From Neorhizobium sp. SHOUNA12A (GTDB lineage Bacteria > Pseudomonadota > Alphaproteobacteria > Rhizobiales > Rhizobiaceae): DNA of 64,000 nt. How positions within the stretch are numbered: position 1 is the first letter of the stretch; every line of letters begins with the position of its first letter. Positions 27,299 through 37,362 of the stretch are shown one piece after another. The notes under the pieces are model-generated. The model had not been told where the DNA came from and ran no database searches. It was given only the letters and a program-made list of their open reading frames with translations. Where the stretch lies: contig NZ_JALBGV010000015.1 in assembly GCF_023006505.1 (NCBI RefSeq), forward strand, positions 1 to 64,000. The letters are read 5' to 3'. Both the position numbers and the translations under genes were made by a program.

Positions 27299-28459
27299 AT
27301 GAGCGCAGTTGTAAGCCTTCGCCGTATCGGCCTTCCACGCCTCATCGTCCACGCCTCCGTCCTCGTCATCTGCTTCATCTGGCTGATCCCGACGCTCGGC
27401 ATCCTCGTCACCTCCTTCCGCGAAGCGGGCCAGATCACCGCATCGGGCTGGTGGACGGCCTTCACGGGCGCTGCCGAGACGAGTGCTGCACGCCTCGGCG
27501 AACCTTCGACAGCCAAGCAGAATGGCGCGACTTATGTTATTTCGGGTTCGGTCTTCGAAGGCGGGAAGGGGGGCAGCGTGCGCGCCTTCGGCACCCGCGT
27601 CGCCGCTCCAACCGAGTTTGCAGCAGGAAAGCCGGCCGATATCGGCGACGGCGAGACGCTGACCATCAATGAAGACGGCAGTTATACCTATTCCAAGAAT
27701 GCGCCGTTCGAGAGCGGGCGCGGTAAACGCGTCTACCTCTCCGTCGCGACGCCGCCATCCTTCACCACCGAAAATTACCGCACGGTGCTGACCTCTCAAG
27801 GGATAGGCCAGTCCTTCGTCAACTCCCTGACGGTCGCGGTTCCCGCAACCATTATTCCCATCCTGATCGCAGCCTTTGCCGCCTACGCTCTGTCCTGGAT
27901 GGAATTTCCCGGGCGCGCCCTCATCATCGCCCTGGTGGTCGGGCTGATCGTCGTGCCTTTGCAGATGTCGCTCATTCCGCTTCTGAAGATGTACAACGAG
28001 ATCGGCAATTTCTTCGGCGTGCCGTCTCGCAGTTATGCGGGCATCTGGCTTGCGCACTCCGCCTTCGGCATGCCGCTCGCGATCTATCTCCTGCGCAACT
28101 ATATTTCCGGTCTGCCGCGGGAAATCATCGAATCCGCCCGCGTAGATGGCGCCAGCGATTTCGAGATCTTCGTCAAGATCATCCTTCCGCTCTCATTTCC
28201 GGCGCTCGCATCCTTCTCGATCTTCCAGTTCCTGTGGACGTGGAACGACCTCCTCGTCGCCATGGTCTTCCTCGGAACCGGCAAGGATCAGCTGGTCCTC
28301 ACCGGCGCTCTGAACGCGCTTCTGGGTTCAATGGGTGGAAAGTGGGAAATCCTGACGGCTTCGGCCTTCATAACGATCGTCGTGCCGATTATCGTCTTTT
28401 TCGCGCTTCAGCGGTATCTCGTCCGCGGACTGCTTGCCGGCTCCGTCAAGGGCGGCTGA
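27299..28459 (+). CDS. aglG: Alpha-glucoside ABC transporter permease AglG with large periplasmic insertion
   Basis: A 386-residue MalG-type permease. The first helix is at about 13-38 (LIVHASVLVICFIWLIPTLG). About 110 residues then follow outside the membrane (about 50-160, with YVISGSVFEGGKGG and TINEDGSYTYSKN) before the core helices resume at FVNSLTVAVPATIIPILIAA. Ordinary MalG is near 300 residues, so this is an inserted, probably beta-rich, periplasmic domain. The EAA loop is at about 278-300 (ESARVDGASDFEIFVKIILP). An insertion of this kind is, as I recall, shared by rhizobial AglG. Confidence 0.92.
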   Translation: MSAVVSLRRIGLPRLIVHASVLVICFIWLIPTLGILVTSFREAGQITASGWWTAFTGAAETSAARLGEPSTAKQNGATYVISGSVFEGGKGGSVRAFGTRVAAPTEFAAGKPADIGDGETLTINEDGSYTYSKNAPFESGRGKRVYLSVATPPSFTTENYRTVLTSQGIGQSFVNSLTVAVPATIIPILIAAFAAYALSWMEFPGRALIIALVVGLIVVPLQMSLIPLLKMYNEIGNFFGVPSRSYAGIWLAHSAFGMPLAIYLLRNYISGLPREIIESARVDGASDFEIFVKIILPLSFPALASFSIFQFLWTWNDLLVAMVFLGTGKDQLVLTGALNALLGSMGGKWEILTASAFITIVVPIIVFFALQRYLVRGLLAGSVKGG

Positions 28460-28487
28460 TCAACATCGAACGACAACAGGATATTGA

Positions 28488-30143
28488 ATGAGCGTTTCAG
28501 CAGAAGCCCCCGCAGCACCGGACAAGGACTGGTGGCGTGGGGCCGTTATTTATCAGATTTACCCGCGCTCCTACCAGGACTCGAACGGCGACGGCATCGG
28601 CGATCTGAAGGGCATCACCGCCCGCCTGCCGCATGTCGCAGCGCTTGGCGCCGATGCGATCTGGATCTCGCCCTTCTTTCCGTCGCCGATGCGGGATTTC
28701 GGCTATGACGTCTCGAACTATACGGATGTCGATCCGATGTTCGGCTCGCTGTCGGATTTCGACGGTCTGATTTCCGAAGCGCACCGGCTCGGCATCAAGG
28801 TGATGATCGATCTCGTGATGTCGCACAGCTCCGACCAGCACCACTGGTTCATCGAGAGCCGGTCGAGCCGCGTCAACCCCAAGTCGGACTGGTATGTCTG
28901 GGCCGACGCCAAACCGGATGGCACGCCACCCAACAACTGGCTATCGATCTTCGGCGGGTCGGCCTGGCATTGGGACCCGACGCGCATGCAATATTACATG
29001 CACAACTTCCTGACCTCGCAGCCGGATCTCAATCTGCACAATGCCGAAGTCCAGGATGCGCTGCTCGACATGACCCGCTTCTGGCTGAAGCGCGGCGTAG
29101 ACGGGTTCCGGCTCGACACGATCAACTTCTATTTCCACGACAAGGACCTGCGCGATAACCCGGCGCTCGATCCCTCGCGCCGTAACGCCTCCACCGCGCC
29201 GGCCGTGAACCCCTATAATTTCCAGGAGCATCTCTACGACAAGAACCGCCCGGAGAACCTGGAATTCCTGCGGCGTTTCCGCGCCGTGCTCGACGAGTTC
29301 CCGGCGATCGCCGCCGTCGGCGAGGTTGGTGACAGCCAACGGGGCCTGGAGATCGTCGGCGAGTATACGTCCGGCAACGACAAGATGCAGATGTGCTACG
29401 CGTTCGAATTCCTGGCGCCTGATCCGCTGACGCCGGCGCGTGTCTCCGAAGTGCAAAAGGCATTCTCTATCGCTGCACCGGATGGCTGGGCCTGCTGGGC
29501 CTTTTCCAACCACGATGTGGTGCGCCATGTCAGCAGATGGGGCCACGACGTTCTCGATCGCGACAGTTACGCCAAGATGGCGTCCGCCATCCTGATGTCC
29601 CAGCGCGGCTCGGTCTGCATCTATCAGGGCGAGGAACTCGGATTGACCGAGGCCGACATCGCCTATGCCGACCTTCAGGATCCCTACGGCATTCAGTTCT
29701 GGCCGGAATTCAAGGGCCGCGACGGTTGCCGCACGCCGATGGTCTGGGACAGCCAAGCACTGCAGGCTGGCTTCTCCACGGCGGAGAAAACCTGGCTGCC
29801 TATCCCGGTCGAGCATCAGCTTCGGGCCGTCGGCGCTCAGTACGGCGATCCAGCATCTGTTCTGGAACAGTACCGACGGTTCCTCGCCTTCCGCAAGCAG
29901 CACCCGGCTTTTGCCAAGGGCGAGATCAAATTCCTGGCCGAGGACGGCGCCGTTCTCGGCTACAAGCGCCAATACGGCAACGAGACGGTGCTCTGCCTAT
30001 TCAACATGAGCGCGGCGGAAACGGCAACCGAGCTGCCGACCGGCGATTGGGAAGTGCTGACTGGCCACGGCTTCGACAGTGGGCTGGAAGGCAGGCGAGT
30101 GGAGCTACCGGCCTGGGGGGCGTTCTTCGCCCATCACGCATAA
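28488..30143 (+). CDS. aglA: Alpha-glucosidase (GH13) AglA
   Basis: A 551-residue cytoplasmic GH13 alpha-glucosidase that hydrolyses imported maltose, sucrose or related sugars. Region I is DLVMSHSSDQH (108-118); the nucleophile is Asp210 in GVDGFRLDTINF; the acid/base is Glu279 in AAVGEVGD; the third acidic residue is Asp343 in FSNHDVVRH. The (beta/alpha)8 start ARLPHVAALGADAIWISPFF is clear. The product glucose feeds the Entner-Doudoroff genes just downstream. It starts 28 bases after aglG and is followed at 18 bases by aglK. Confidence 0.95.
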   Translation: MSVSAEAPAAPDKDWWRGAVIYQIYPRSYQDSNGDGIGDLKGITARLPHVAALGADAIWISPFFPSPMRDFGYDVSNYTDVDPMFGSLSDFDGLISEAHRLGIKVMIDLVMSHSSDQHHWFIESRSSRVNPKSDWYVWADAKPDGTPPNNWLSIFGGSAWHWDPTRMQYYMHNFLTSQPDLNLHNAEVQDALLDMTRFWLKRGVDGFRLDTINFYFHDKDLRDNPALDPSRRNASTAPAVNPYNFQEHLYDKNRPENLEFLRRFRAVLDEFPAIAAVGEVGDSQRGLEIVGEYTSGNDKMQMCYAFEFLAPDPLTPARVSEVQKAFSIAAPDGWACWAFSNHDVVRHVSRWGHDVLDRDSYAKMASAILMSQRGSVCIYQGEELGLTEADIAYADLQDPYGIQFWPEFKGRDGCRTPMVWDSQALQAGFSTAEKTWLPIPVEHQLRAVGAQYGDPASVLEQYRRFLAFRKQHPAFAKGEIKFLAEDGAVLGYKRQYGNETVLCLFNMSAAETATELPTGDWEVLTGHGFDSGLEGRRVELPAWGAFFAHHA

Positions 30144-30161
30144 CGATAAAGGGGAGGAATC

Positions 30162-31250
30162 ATGGCTGGCGTCATTCTGAAAGATATCCGCAAGGCCTAT
30201 GGCCAAGTGAAGGTGCTGCACGGGATCGACCTGGAGATCAACCAGGGCGAGTTCGTGGTGTTTGTTGGGCCGTCCGGTTGCGGCAAGTCCACGCTGCTGC
30301 GGATGATCTCCGGCCTTGAAAGCATCACCGCCGGCGAGATGTTCATCGATGGCCAGGTCGTCAATGACGTGCCGCCGTCGCGGCGCGGCATCGCCATGGT
30401 CTTCCAATCCTACGCGCTTTATCCGCATATGACGGTCTATGACAACATGGCCTTCGGCATGCGGATCGCCAAGGAAAGCCGTGACGAGATCGACCGCCGG
30501 GTGCGCGCGGCGGCCGATATCCTCCAGCTCACGCCCTATCTCGACCGCCTTCCGAAGGCGCTGTCCGGCGGCCAGCGCCAGCGCGTCGCCATCGGTCGCG
30601 CCATCTGCCGCGATCCGAAGGTGTTTCTGTTCGACGAACCGCTTTCCAATCTCGACGCCGCACTGCGCGTCGCCACCCGCATCGAGATCGCCAAGCTGAA
30701 GGATTCAATGCCGGATACGACGATGGTTTACGTGACGCACGACCAGGTGGAGGCGATGACGCTCGCCGATCGCATCGTCGTGCTCTCGGCCGGCCGCATC
30801 GAACAGGTCGGCGCCCCGCTCGAACTCTACGAGCGGCCGCAGAACCTCTTCGTCGCCCGCTTCATCGGCTCGCCGGCGATGAATATCATCCCGGCCACCA
30901 TTGCCGAAACCGGCGAGATGACCGCGGTTGCGCTGAAGGGTGGAAAATCAGTGCGCATGCCGGTGCCGACGGCGGCTTCGGAAAAGGGCAAGACGGCCAG
31001 TTTCGGGGTGCGGCCGGAAGATTTGTCGATTGCCTCGGGCGAGGACTACCTCTTCGAAGGCCAGATCGGGATCATCGAGGCGCTCGGCGAGGTGACGCTA
31101 CTTTACATCGAAGGATTGGCTGATCAGGAGCCGATCATCGCCAAGATCCCCGGCATTCTGCAGGTGAAGAAGGGCGAGACGATGCGCTTCTCAGCAGACC
31201 TCAAGAAACTGCACCTTTTCGATGCAGAAGGTAAGGCCTACCGCATCTAG
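30162..31250 (+). CDS. aglK: Alpha-glucoside ABC transporter ATPase AglK
   Basis: A 362-residue MalK/UgpC-type ATPase that drives AglF-AglG. Walker A (GPSGCGKST, about 36-44), signature LSGGQRQRVAIGRA (about 134-147), Walker B VFLFDEPLSNLD and the switch His in VTHDQVEA are all intact. The C-terminal 130 residues form the regulatory TOBE domains (FGVRPEDLSI). It is the last gene of the agl operon; no clear terminator follows in the next 170 bases. Confidence 0.95.
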   Translation: MAGVILKDIRKAYGQVKVLHGIDLEINQGEFVVFVGPSGCGKSTLLRMISGLESITAGEMFIDGQVVNDVPPSRRGIAMVFQSYALYPHMTVYDNMAFGMRIAKESRDEIDRRVRAAADILQLTPYLDRLPKALSGGQRQRVAIGRAICRDPKVFLFDEPLSNLDAALRVATRIEIAKLKDSMPDTTMVYVTHDQVEAMTLADRIVVLSAGRIEQVGAPLELYERPQNLFVARFIGSPAMNIIPATIAETGEMTAVALKGGKSVRMPVPTAASEKGKTASFGVRPEDLSIASGEDYLFEGQIGIIEALGEVTLLYIEGLADQEPIIAKIPGILQVKKGETMRFSADLKKLHLFDAEGKAYRI

Positions 31251-31427
31251 GAGTAACCATCCGTTTACTGTGATCTTGCGATATGCAATTGGAGTTGTTC
31301 TGATTTGGGACTTCAAAACTCTCTGTTAAATTTCGCCGGCTAGGCTTCTCCTGTAAAGCAATGGAGGGATGTCGTGAGCGCGGCTCCAAGTAACAAAAAT
31401 CACTTTTTGAACAAGGAAGAGTCTTTC

Positions 31428-31784
31428 ATGTACGACCGGGAAGCCCGGTTCAAAATGGAAGACACGATGAATGCGGCGCGGATCGAATATACCGAAAATG
31501 GCGTGATGAACATGGCGCAGCGTCGCTGCGACGTCATTCGGATCTCGATGAGCGGCGCCGTTCTCGGCATCCTGACCCAATATAATCTGCCGAAGCAGTT
31601 TTATCTCGACATTCCCGACGCGCGCATTTCCAAGGTCGGTTGCCTGCTGATGCGCACCAATGCCAACAACACGATCGAGGTTCGTTTCCTGTCTCTTCTC
31701 ACCAAGAAGGAGCTTGATCGCATCTTCATATTCTCGACGCATCCGAACCATCGCGACCGGACGATGGATATCCGCTCCTGGTAA
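31428..31784 (+). CDS. PilZ-like protein with degenerate motif (putative)
   Basis: A 118-residue protein. QRRCDVIRISMSGAVLG (about 33-49) resembles the PilZ RxxxR followed by (D/N)xSxxG, but the Asp/Asn of the second part is Arg (RISMSG), and the spacing is compressed. The rest is beta-rich. PilZ domains bind cyclic di-GMP; this version may have lost that ability or be only PilZ-shaped. The ATG at 31428 follows AAGGAAGAG and is preferred over the GTG at 31374, which would add 18 residues. It stands alone between the agl operon and a terminator. Confidence 0.55.
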   Translation: MYDREARFKMEDTMNAARIEYTENGVMNMAQRRCDVIRISMSGAVLGILTQYNLPKQFYLDIPDARISKVGCLLMRTNANNTIEVRFLSLLTKKELDRIFIFSTHPNHRDRTMDIRSW

Positions 31785-31809
31785 CGCGGCTCGTGGCTTG
31801 ACATGGAAG

Positions 31810-31834
31810 CGGCGGCTCCAGGGCCGCCGTTTTT
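31810..31834 (+). terminator. Terminator after the PilZ-like gene
   Basis: A 7-bp stem CGGCGGC / GCCGCCG with a 6-base loop is followed by TTTTTG. It lies between two convergent genes. Confidence 0.88.
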
Positions 31835-31857
31835 GTTTCTACCGGCAATCGGCCTGT

Positions 31858-33675
31858 TTACGCAAACACGCTGGCGCCCATGTCCGCGGTGCCGACATGG
31901 CGGCGGAAGGGGGCGAAGAGTTCGCGGCCCATGCCGAACTCATTGTCGGAAAGGTCGACGACGACCGGTGTACGAGCCTCAAACTCCGCGGCGTCCACCA
32001 GCACTTCCAGTGTGCCTGCGACAGCGTCGAGGCGGATCATGTCGCCGTCCTTGATCTTGGCGATCGGGCCGCCATCGCAGGCTTCCGGGGTGATGTGGAT
32101 TGCCGCCGGCACCTTGCCGGAGGCGCCGGACATGCGCCCGTCGGTCACTAACGCCACCTTGAACCCACGGTCCTGCAGCACGCCGAGCGGCGGGGTGAGG
32201 CGGTGCAGTTCCGGCATGCCGTTCGCCTTCGGTCCCTGGAAGCGGACGACGGCGATGAAATCCTTGTTGAGCTCGCCGCGCTTGAACGCTTCCTGCAGCC
32301 CATGTTGGTCGTGGAAGACGATCGCCGGCGCTTGGATGATGTGGCGTTCCGGCTTGACGGCGGAAATCTTGATGACCGCCTTGCCGAGGTTGCCCTTCAG
32401 CATCTTGAGGCCACCATTTGACTGGAAGGGGGTCTCGATCGGCGCCAGGACTTTCAGATCGCCGCTCTGATCCGGGATCGCTTCGCGGGTGACCTGACCG
32501 TTGGCGTCCAACTTCGCCTCGACCGTATAGGCTTCCAGCCCATGGCCGAAGACCGTGCGCACGTCGTCATGCACCATGCCAGTCTTCAGGAGCTGTTTGA
32601 TCAGGAAGCCCATTCCGCCGGCGGCATGAAAATGGTTCACGTCGGCAAGCCCGTTCGGATAGACGCGCGCAAGCAACGGCACCACGTCGGAGAGCTCGGA
32701 AATATCCTGCCAGGTCAGCAGGATGCCGGCAGCGCGGGCCATGGCGACGAGGTGGAGGGTGTGATTGGTCGATCCGCCGGTCGCATGCAGGCCGACGACG
32801 CCGTTGACCACGGAGCGCTCGTCAATCATCTCGCCGGCAGGCGTGAATTCATTGCCGAGCGCCGTAATCGCCAGCGCCCGCTTGGCGGCCTCGCGGGTCA
32901 GCGCTTCGCGCAGCGGCGTGCCCGGATTGACGAAGGAGGCGCCGGGCATGTGGAAGCCCATGATCTCCATCAGCATCTGGTTGGAATTGGCGGTGCCGTA
33001 GAAGGTGCAGGTGCCGGGGCCGTGATAGGATTTCGATTCCGCCTCGAGCAGTTCGGCGCGGCCGACCTTGCCCTCCGCATAAAGCTGGCGGATGCGCGAC
33101 TTCTCGTCGTTCGGAAGCCCCGTGGTCATCGGGCCGGTGGGAATGAAGACGGAGGGCAGGTGCCCGAAGCTGAGCGCCGCGATGACCAGGCCCGGCACGA
33201 TCTTGTCGCAGATGCCGAGGAAGACGGCCGCGTCGAACATGTTGTGCGACAGGCCGATGCCGGCCGCCATGGCGATCGCATCGCGCGAGAACAGCGACAG
33301 TTCCATGCCCGGTTGCCCTTGGGTGACGCCGTCGCACATGGCCGGCACGCCACCGGCGACCTGGGCGATGCCACCGGCTTCCCGTGCCGCCTCGCGAATG
33401 ATCGGCGGGAAGGTCTCATAGGGCTGGTGCGCCGAGAGCATGTCGTTATAGGCGGTGATGATGCCGAGGTTCGGGATGACGTCTCCTGCAAGCGCGTCCT
33501 TCTCGGCGGGGGAACAGACCGCAAAGCCATGGGCGAGATTGCCGCAGGAGAGCGTCGATCTGTGTGGCCCCTGCGTAGCCGCCCGCCGCACACGGTCGAG
33601 ATAGGCCTCGCGATGGGGTTTCGAGCGTTCGACGATACGGGCGGTGATTGCCTCGATGCTGGAATGAGCGGCCAT
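31858..33675 (-). CDS. edd: 6-Phosphogluconate dehydratase
   Basis: Edd (605 residues) dehydrates 6-phosphogluconate to KDPG, the committed step of the Entner-Doudoroff pathway. It belongs to the IlvD/Edd family with an Fe-S cluster; recognisable segments are [38 protein letters not shown] and [17 protein letters not shown]. Length is standard. It is the third gene of the minus-strand zwf-pgl-edd set and starts 97 bases after pgl ends. Rhizobia depend on this pathway for glucose, so the adjacent agl operon is a natural supplier. Confidence 0.96.
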   Translation of the reverse strand: MAAHSSIEAITARIVERSKPHREAYLDRVRRAATQGPHRSTLSCGNLAHGFAVCSPAEKDALAGDVIPNLGIITAYNDMLSAHQPYETFPPIIREAAREAGGIAQVAGGVPAMCDGVTQGQPGMELSLFSRDAIAMAAGIGLSHNMFDAAVFLGICDKIVPGLVIAALSFGHLPSVFIPTGPMTTGLPNDEKSRIRQLYAEGKVGRAELLEAESKSYHGPGTCTFYGTANSNQMLMEIMGFHMPGASFVNPGTPLREALTREAAKRALAITALGNEFTPAGEMIDERSVVNGVVGLHATGGSTNHTLHLVAMARAAGILLTWQDISELSDVVPLLARVYPNGLADVNHFHAAGGMGFLIKQLLKTGMVHDDVRTVFGHGLEAYTVEAKLDANGQVTREAIPDQSGDLKVLAPIETPFQSNGGLKMLKGNLGKAVIKISAVKPERHIIQAPAIVFHDQHGLQEAFKRGELNKDFIAVVRFQGPKANGMPELHRLTPPLGVLQDRGFKVALVTDGRMSGASGKVPAAIHITPEACDGGPIAKIKDGDMIRLDAVAGTLEVLVDAAEFEARTPVVVDLSDNEFGMGRELFAPFRRHVGTADMGASVFA

Positions 33676-33772
33676 GGTCTTGTCCTCTTGTGCTCAACCC
33701 CGGCTTGGGAGGGACAGGACCTTGGGGAGGGCCCTAAGCCACCGGGATTGCTCGCGTTGAAAAGTCGGCGCT

Positions 33773-34471
33773 TTAAGGCGCCCAGAAAATCTGCAGCGGC
33801 GATGCGGCGCGGTTGAGCACGGCGCGGATCGGCATGTCCGTTTCGTCGGAGCCGGCCTTTGCCGCTTCGAGCACGTCCTTCTTGCCCTGGCCTTCGATAT
33901 GCAGCGCCAGGAAACGGGCATCCGAAAGGCTGGCGAACGAGAAGGTCAGTCGCTCTTCGCCGGCACCTTCCGCCTGCATCGTCAGAACGCCGCGCGGCCC
34001 GGAAAGATCGAGTGCTCGGGCAAGATTATTCCCATGCGGGAAAAAGGATGCCGTGTGGCCGTCGCCGCCCATGCCGAGGATCGCCACGTCGAAAGGATGG
34101 CCGATACCGGCGGTCTTTTCGGTCGCGATCACGGCCGCTTCATCGATCGACGGCGCCTCGTAGTAGAGCGGGATGAAATGTGCCGTCGCCGCCTTGTCCT
34201 TCAGAAGATGCGTCGACACCAGAAGGTGGTTGGAACGCGAGCTGTCCGCCGGCACGAACCGTTCGTCGACCAGCGTCACCGAAACCTTGCCCCAGTCGAT
34301 ATCGCGGGTCGCCAGCGCCTCGAAGAACTTCTTCGGCGTCGAACCGCCCGAAACTGCGATCGAGGCCGCGCCCCGGTCGCGGATCGCTGTTTCAAGATGT
34401 GCCGCAACCTCGTCCGCCAGGCTGGCGGCGAGGGCTGCGGCATCCGCAAATTCATGCATCTTCGCGGTCAT
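33773..34471 (-). CDS. pgl: 6-Phosphogluconolactonase
   Basis: Pgl (232 residues) hydrolyses 6-phosphogluconolactone made by Zwf. Family motifs are IAVSGGSTPKKFFEAL (about 40-55), VTLVDERFVP and GHPFDVAILGMGGDGHTASF. The ATG at 34471 was chosen, with GAGGG 9 bases before it; a TTG at 34480 would add three residues and overlap the zwf stop. It is translationally coupled to zwf. Confidence 0.94.
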   Translation of the reverse strand: MTAKMHEFADAAALAASLADEVAAHLETAIRDRGAASIAVSGGSTPKKFFEALATRDIDWGKVSVTLVDERFVPADSSRSNHLLVSTHLLKDKAATAHFIPLYYEAPSIDEAAVIATEKTAGIGHPFDVAILGMGGDGHTASFFPHGNNLARALDLSGPRGVLTMQAEGAGEERLTFSFASLSDARFLALHIEGQGKKDVLEAAKAGSDETDMPIRAVLNRAASPLQIFWAP

Positions 34472-34476
34472 GACCC

Positions 34477-35949
34477 TCAACCCTCATGCCATGTCCGGCC
34501 GTCGCGCTCGATGAGGGCGATGGCCTGGCTCGGACCCCAGGTGCCGGCGGTGTAACCCTGCACCTGCTGGCCGGCGGCTTCCCAGCCTTTGAGGATCGGA
34601 TCCACCCAGCGCCATGCGGCTTCCACCTCGTCGCGGCGCATGAACAGCGTCTGGTTGGAGCGGATCGTGTCGGTGAGCAGCCGCTCGTAGGCGTCCGGAT
34701 TGCGCACCGAGAAGGCTTCCGCAAAGCTCATGTCGAGCGACACATTGCGCAGCCGCATGCCGCCCGGGCCCGGATCCTTAATCATCAGCGACTGCTTGAC
34801 GCCTTCGTCCGGCTGCAGGCGGATGATCAGCTGGTTGGCCGAAATGCGCCCGGCAGCCGCATCGAAGATATTGTGCGGGATCGGCTTGAAGGTGATGACG
34901 ATCTCGGACATGCGCGCTGCAAGCCGCTTGCCGGTGCGGATGTAGAAGGGAACGCCGGCCCAGCGCCAGTTGCCGATCTCGGCCTTGATGGCGACGAAGG
35001 TCTCGGTGTTGGAAATGCCGCCTTCGAGTTCGTCGAGATAACCCTTGACCGGACCGCCCGCGGATGCGCCGGCGCGGTACTGGCCTCGCACCGTCATCTG
35101 CTCGACATTGGCCTCGGTGATCGGCTTCAGGGCGCGCAGCACCTTGAGCTTCTCGTCGCGCACCGACTCCGAATTCATGGAGGAGGGCACTTCCATGGCG
35201 ACAAGGCAGAGGAGCTGCAGGATGTGGTTCTGCACCATGTCGCGGAGCGCACCCGCCGTATCGTAATAACCGGCGCGGCCTTCTAGGCCGACGGCTTCGG
35301 CGACCGTGATTTGCACGTGGTCGATATGGTCGGCGTTCCACAGCGGCTCATAAAGCGCGTTGGCGAAACGCAGCGCCATCAGGTTCTGCACCGTCTCCTT
35401 GCCGAGATAGTGGTCGATGCGGAAAATCTGGTCTTCGTGGAAGGCCTTGCCGATCATGTCGTTGAGCTGCAGCGCCGATGCGAGGTCGCGGCCGATCGGC
35501 TTTTCGACGACGATGCGGGTCGACCTGGTGATCAGCTTGTGGTCACGGATCTTTTCGGAAATCGGGCCGAAAATGCCCGGCGCCACGGCCAGATAGAAGA
35601 CGCGGATACGCTCCTTGCCATCGTCGAGCAGTTTCTTCAGTTCCGCCCAGCCTCCTTCGGCCTTTGCATCGACCGAGATGTAATAGATCCGCTGGAGGAA
35701 TTTCTGGACTTCCGCTTCGTCGTATTCGCCCTGCTTCAGATGCTCTTTCAGGGCATCCTGGGCGAACTTGCGGTAATCCTCGTGCGAAAGCGCGCTGCGC
35801 GAGGCGCCGATGATGCGGGTTGGCTCGGTGAACTGCCCCTCGATCTGCCGGTGGTAGAGGGCCGGAAGGAGCTTGCGTTCCGCAAGGTCGCCGGTACCGC
35901 CGAACACGATACAATCAAAGGGTTCAACTGGGATGATCTGGCTGCTCAT
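34477..35949 (-). CDS. zwf: Glucose-6-phosphate 1-dehydrogenase
   Basis: Zwf (490 residues) oxidises glucose 6-phosphate with NADP. The nucleotide fold starts [20 protein letters not shown] (GxxGDLA), and the active-site motif is [21 protein letters not shown] chose ATG 35949 ([12 protein letters not shown]); the upstream in-frame extension to 36078 has no family features. It heads the zwf-pgl-edd operon. In the 101 bases upstream I see an AT-rich stretch but no clear operator. Confidence 0.97.
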   Translation of the reverse strand: MSSQIIPVEPFDCIVFGGTGDLAERKLLPALYHRQIEGQFTEPTRIIGASRSALSHEDYRKFAQDALKEHLKQGEYDEAEVQKFLQRIYYISVDAKAEGGWAELKKLLDDGKERIRVFYLAVAPGIFGPISEKIRDHKLITRSTRIVVEKPIGRDLASALQLNDMIGKAFHEDQIFRIDHYLGKETVQNLMALRFANALYEPLWNADHIDHVQITVAEAVGLEGRAGYYDTAGALRDMVQNHILQLLCLVAMEVPSSMNSESVRDEKLKVLRALKPITEANVEQMTVRGQYRAGASAGGPVKGYLDELEGGISNTETFVAIKAEIGNWRWAGVPFYIRTGKRLAARMSEIVITFKPIPHNIFDAAAGRISANQLIIRLQPDEGVKQSLMIKDPGPGGMRLRNVSLDMSFAEAFSVRNPDAYERLLTDTIRSNQTLFMRRDEVEAAWRWVDPILKGWEAAGQQVQGYTAGTWGPSQAIALIERDGRTWHEG

Positions 35950-36050
35950 CGCTGTTCTTTCGTCCTGCATGGTTGGGTGCATACTTATTCTAATCGATTT
36001 AAAAACGCTAGCCCGAATTGGCTTCCGAAGTGTGTTGCGGACCCCTCTTG

Positions 36051-37352
36051 TCAGAGCCTGTCGCGCAGCGCAAACCACGTGAGGGCGAGGAAAAGCAGTG
36101 GGGTCCGCATGTGACGCCCGCCTGGGAAGGCGGGAATTTTGAGTGCGGCGAGGTGGTCGAGATCCGTCGCCTTGCCGCCGACCATATCAGCATAAAGTTT
36201 GCCACAATAGTTTGACAGCATCACACCATGGCCGGAATAACCGCCGATCGAGGTGACGCCGGGCATGACTTCGCGCACGAAAGGCTGGCGCGGCATGGTG
36301 ATCCCGACATTTCCGCCCCAGGCATGGGTGATTTCAACGCCCTTCAGCGCCGGGTAGGTGTCGACGATCTGCCTGCGGATGGCCGTCGCGGTGTCCGCCG
36401 GATTGCTTGAGGTATAGACCTCCCGGCCGCCGAACAGCAGCCGATTGTCCCGGCTCTTGCGGAAATAGCGCACCACGAACCGCGAATCAGCAACGGCCTC
36501 GCCACCGGGAAGGACGGACGGAAAATCGTCGAGCGGCGCGGTCGCGGCGATGAAGGAGCCGATTGGCATGATATGCGCGGATGTAACCGGTTCGAGATCG
36601 CCGATATAGGCATTGGTGGCGATCAGCACCCGGTCGGCAGTCAGCGTGCCCCTGGGCGTCCGGACCAGGATCTTGCCGCCCGGTCCATTTCTGGTTTTTT
36701 CGATGCCCGTGGCGCGGGTCATCTCGAAAATCTGCGCGCCGGCCGCCTGCGCCACCCCGGCAAGTCCGACCAGCAGCTTCAGCGGCTGGATATGGCCGGT
36801 GCCGGTATCGCGCACCCCGCAATAATAATCTTTCGTGCCGAGCCGCTCGGCAGTCTCCCGGCCATCCATGAAGGAGATGTGCGGATAACCGTAGCGCTCC
36901 GCTGCGATCTCGGCGGTCGCCCGATAATCCTTCTCGTGGCCCCGTTTGTGGGAAACGTTCATCTGTCCCGGCATGTACTCCATGTCGATGCCGTGGGTCT
37001 CGGCAAAGTCGAGGAGATGCCGCTTGGCGTTTTCGGCCATGTCGAACAGTGCCCTGGAGCGCTCGTAGCCGATCTCCTTTTCAAGATCCTCCGGCCACCA
37101 GCGCTGTCCGGTTCCCATCTGTCCGCCATTGCGGCCGGAGGCGCCGTCGCCGAACCGGCTGGCCTCGATCAGTGCGACGGAGATGCCCGCCTTTGCCAGA
37201 TTGTAGGCTGCCTGCAGGCCGGTATAGCCGCCGCCGATGACCGCCACGTCGACCGTCTTCGATCCGTCGAGCGCCGGATAGGTCGGCCGCTCGCGGACTG
37301 TTGCCTGATACCAGGAAATCCCCGGTGCGATCGGGCTCTGCCATTCATCCAA
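36051..37352 (-). CDS. FAD-dependent amine oxidase of the DAO family (PuuB-like)
   Basis: About 433 residues of a D-amino-acid-oxidase-type flavoenzyme. The FAD site is VDVAVIGGGYTGLQAAYNLA, followed by SGRNGGQMGTGQRW; GYSGHGVMLSNYCGKLYADM near the C-terminus is typical of gamma-glutamylputrescine oxidases. In the Puu pathway this enzyme oxidises gamma-glutamylputrescine. Its neighbour is a GlnA-like ligase, which fits. The start is unclear: the frame stays open upstream inside the ligase gene, and I prefer the TTG at 37352, 7 bases after GAGGG and 11 bases after the ligase stop. Confidence 0.8.
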   Translation of the reverse strand: MDEWQSPIAPGISWYQATVRERPTYPALDGSKTVDVAVIGGGYTGLQAAYNLAKAGISVALIEASRFGDGASGRNGGQMGTGQRWWPEDLEKEIGYERSRALFDMAENAKRHLLDFAETHGIDMEYMPGQMNVSHKRGHEKDYRATAEIAAERYGYPHISFMDGRETAERLGTKDYYCGVRDTGTGHIQPLKLLVGLAGVAQAAGAQIFEMTRATGIEKTRNGPGGKILVRTPRGTLTADRVLIATNAYIGDLEPVTSAHIMPIGSFIAATAPLDDFPSVLPGGEAVADSRFVVRYFRKSRDNRLLFGGREVYTSSNPADTATAIRRQIVDTYPALKGVEITHAWGGNVGITMPRQPFVREVMPGVTSIGGYSGHGVMLSNYCGKLYADMVGGKATDLDHLAALKIPAFPGGRHMRTPLLFLALTWFALRDRL

Positions 37353-37362
37353 CGAGCAGCCC

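Noticed and set aside
32542-33816. 424-codon plus-strand ORF antisense to edd
   Set aside because: Edd is well supported on the minus strand and the ORF has no recognisable domain.
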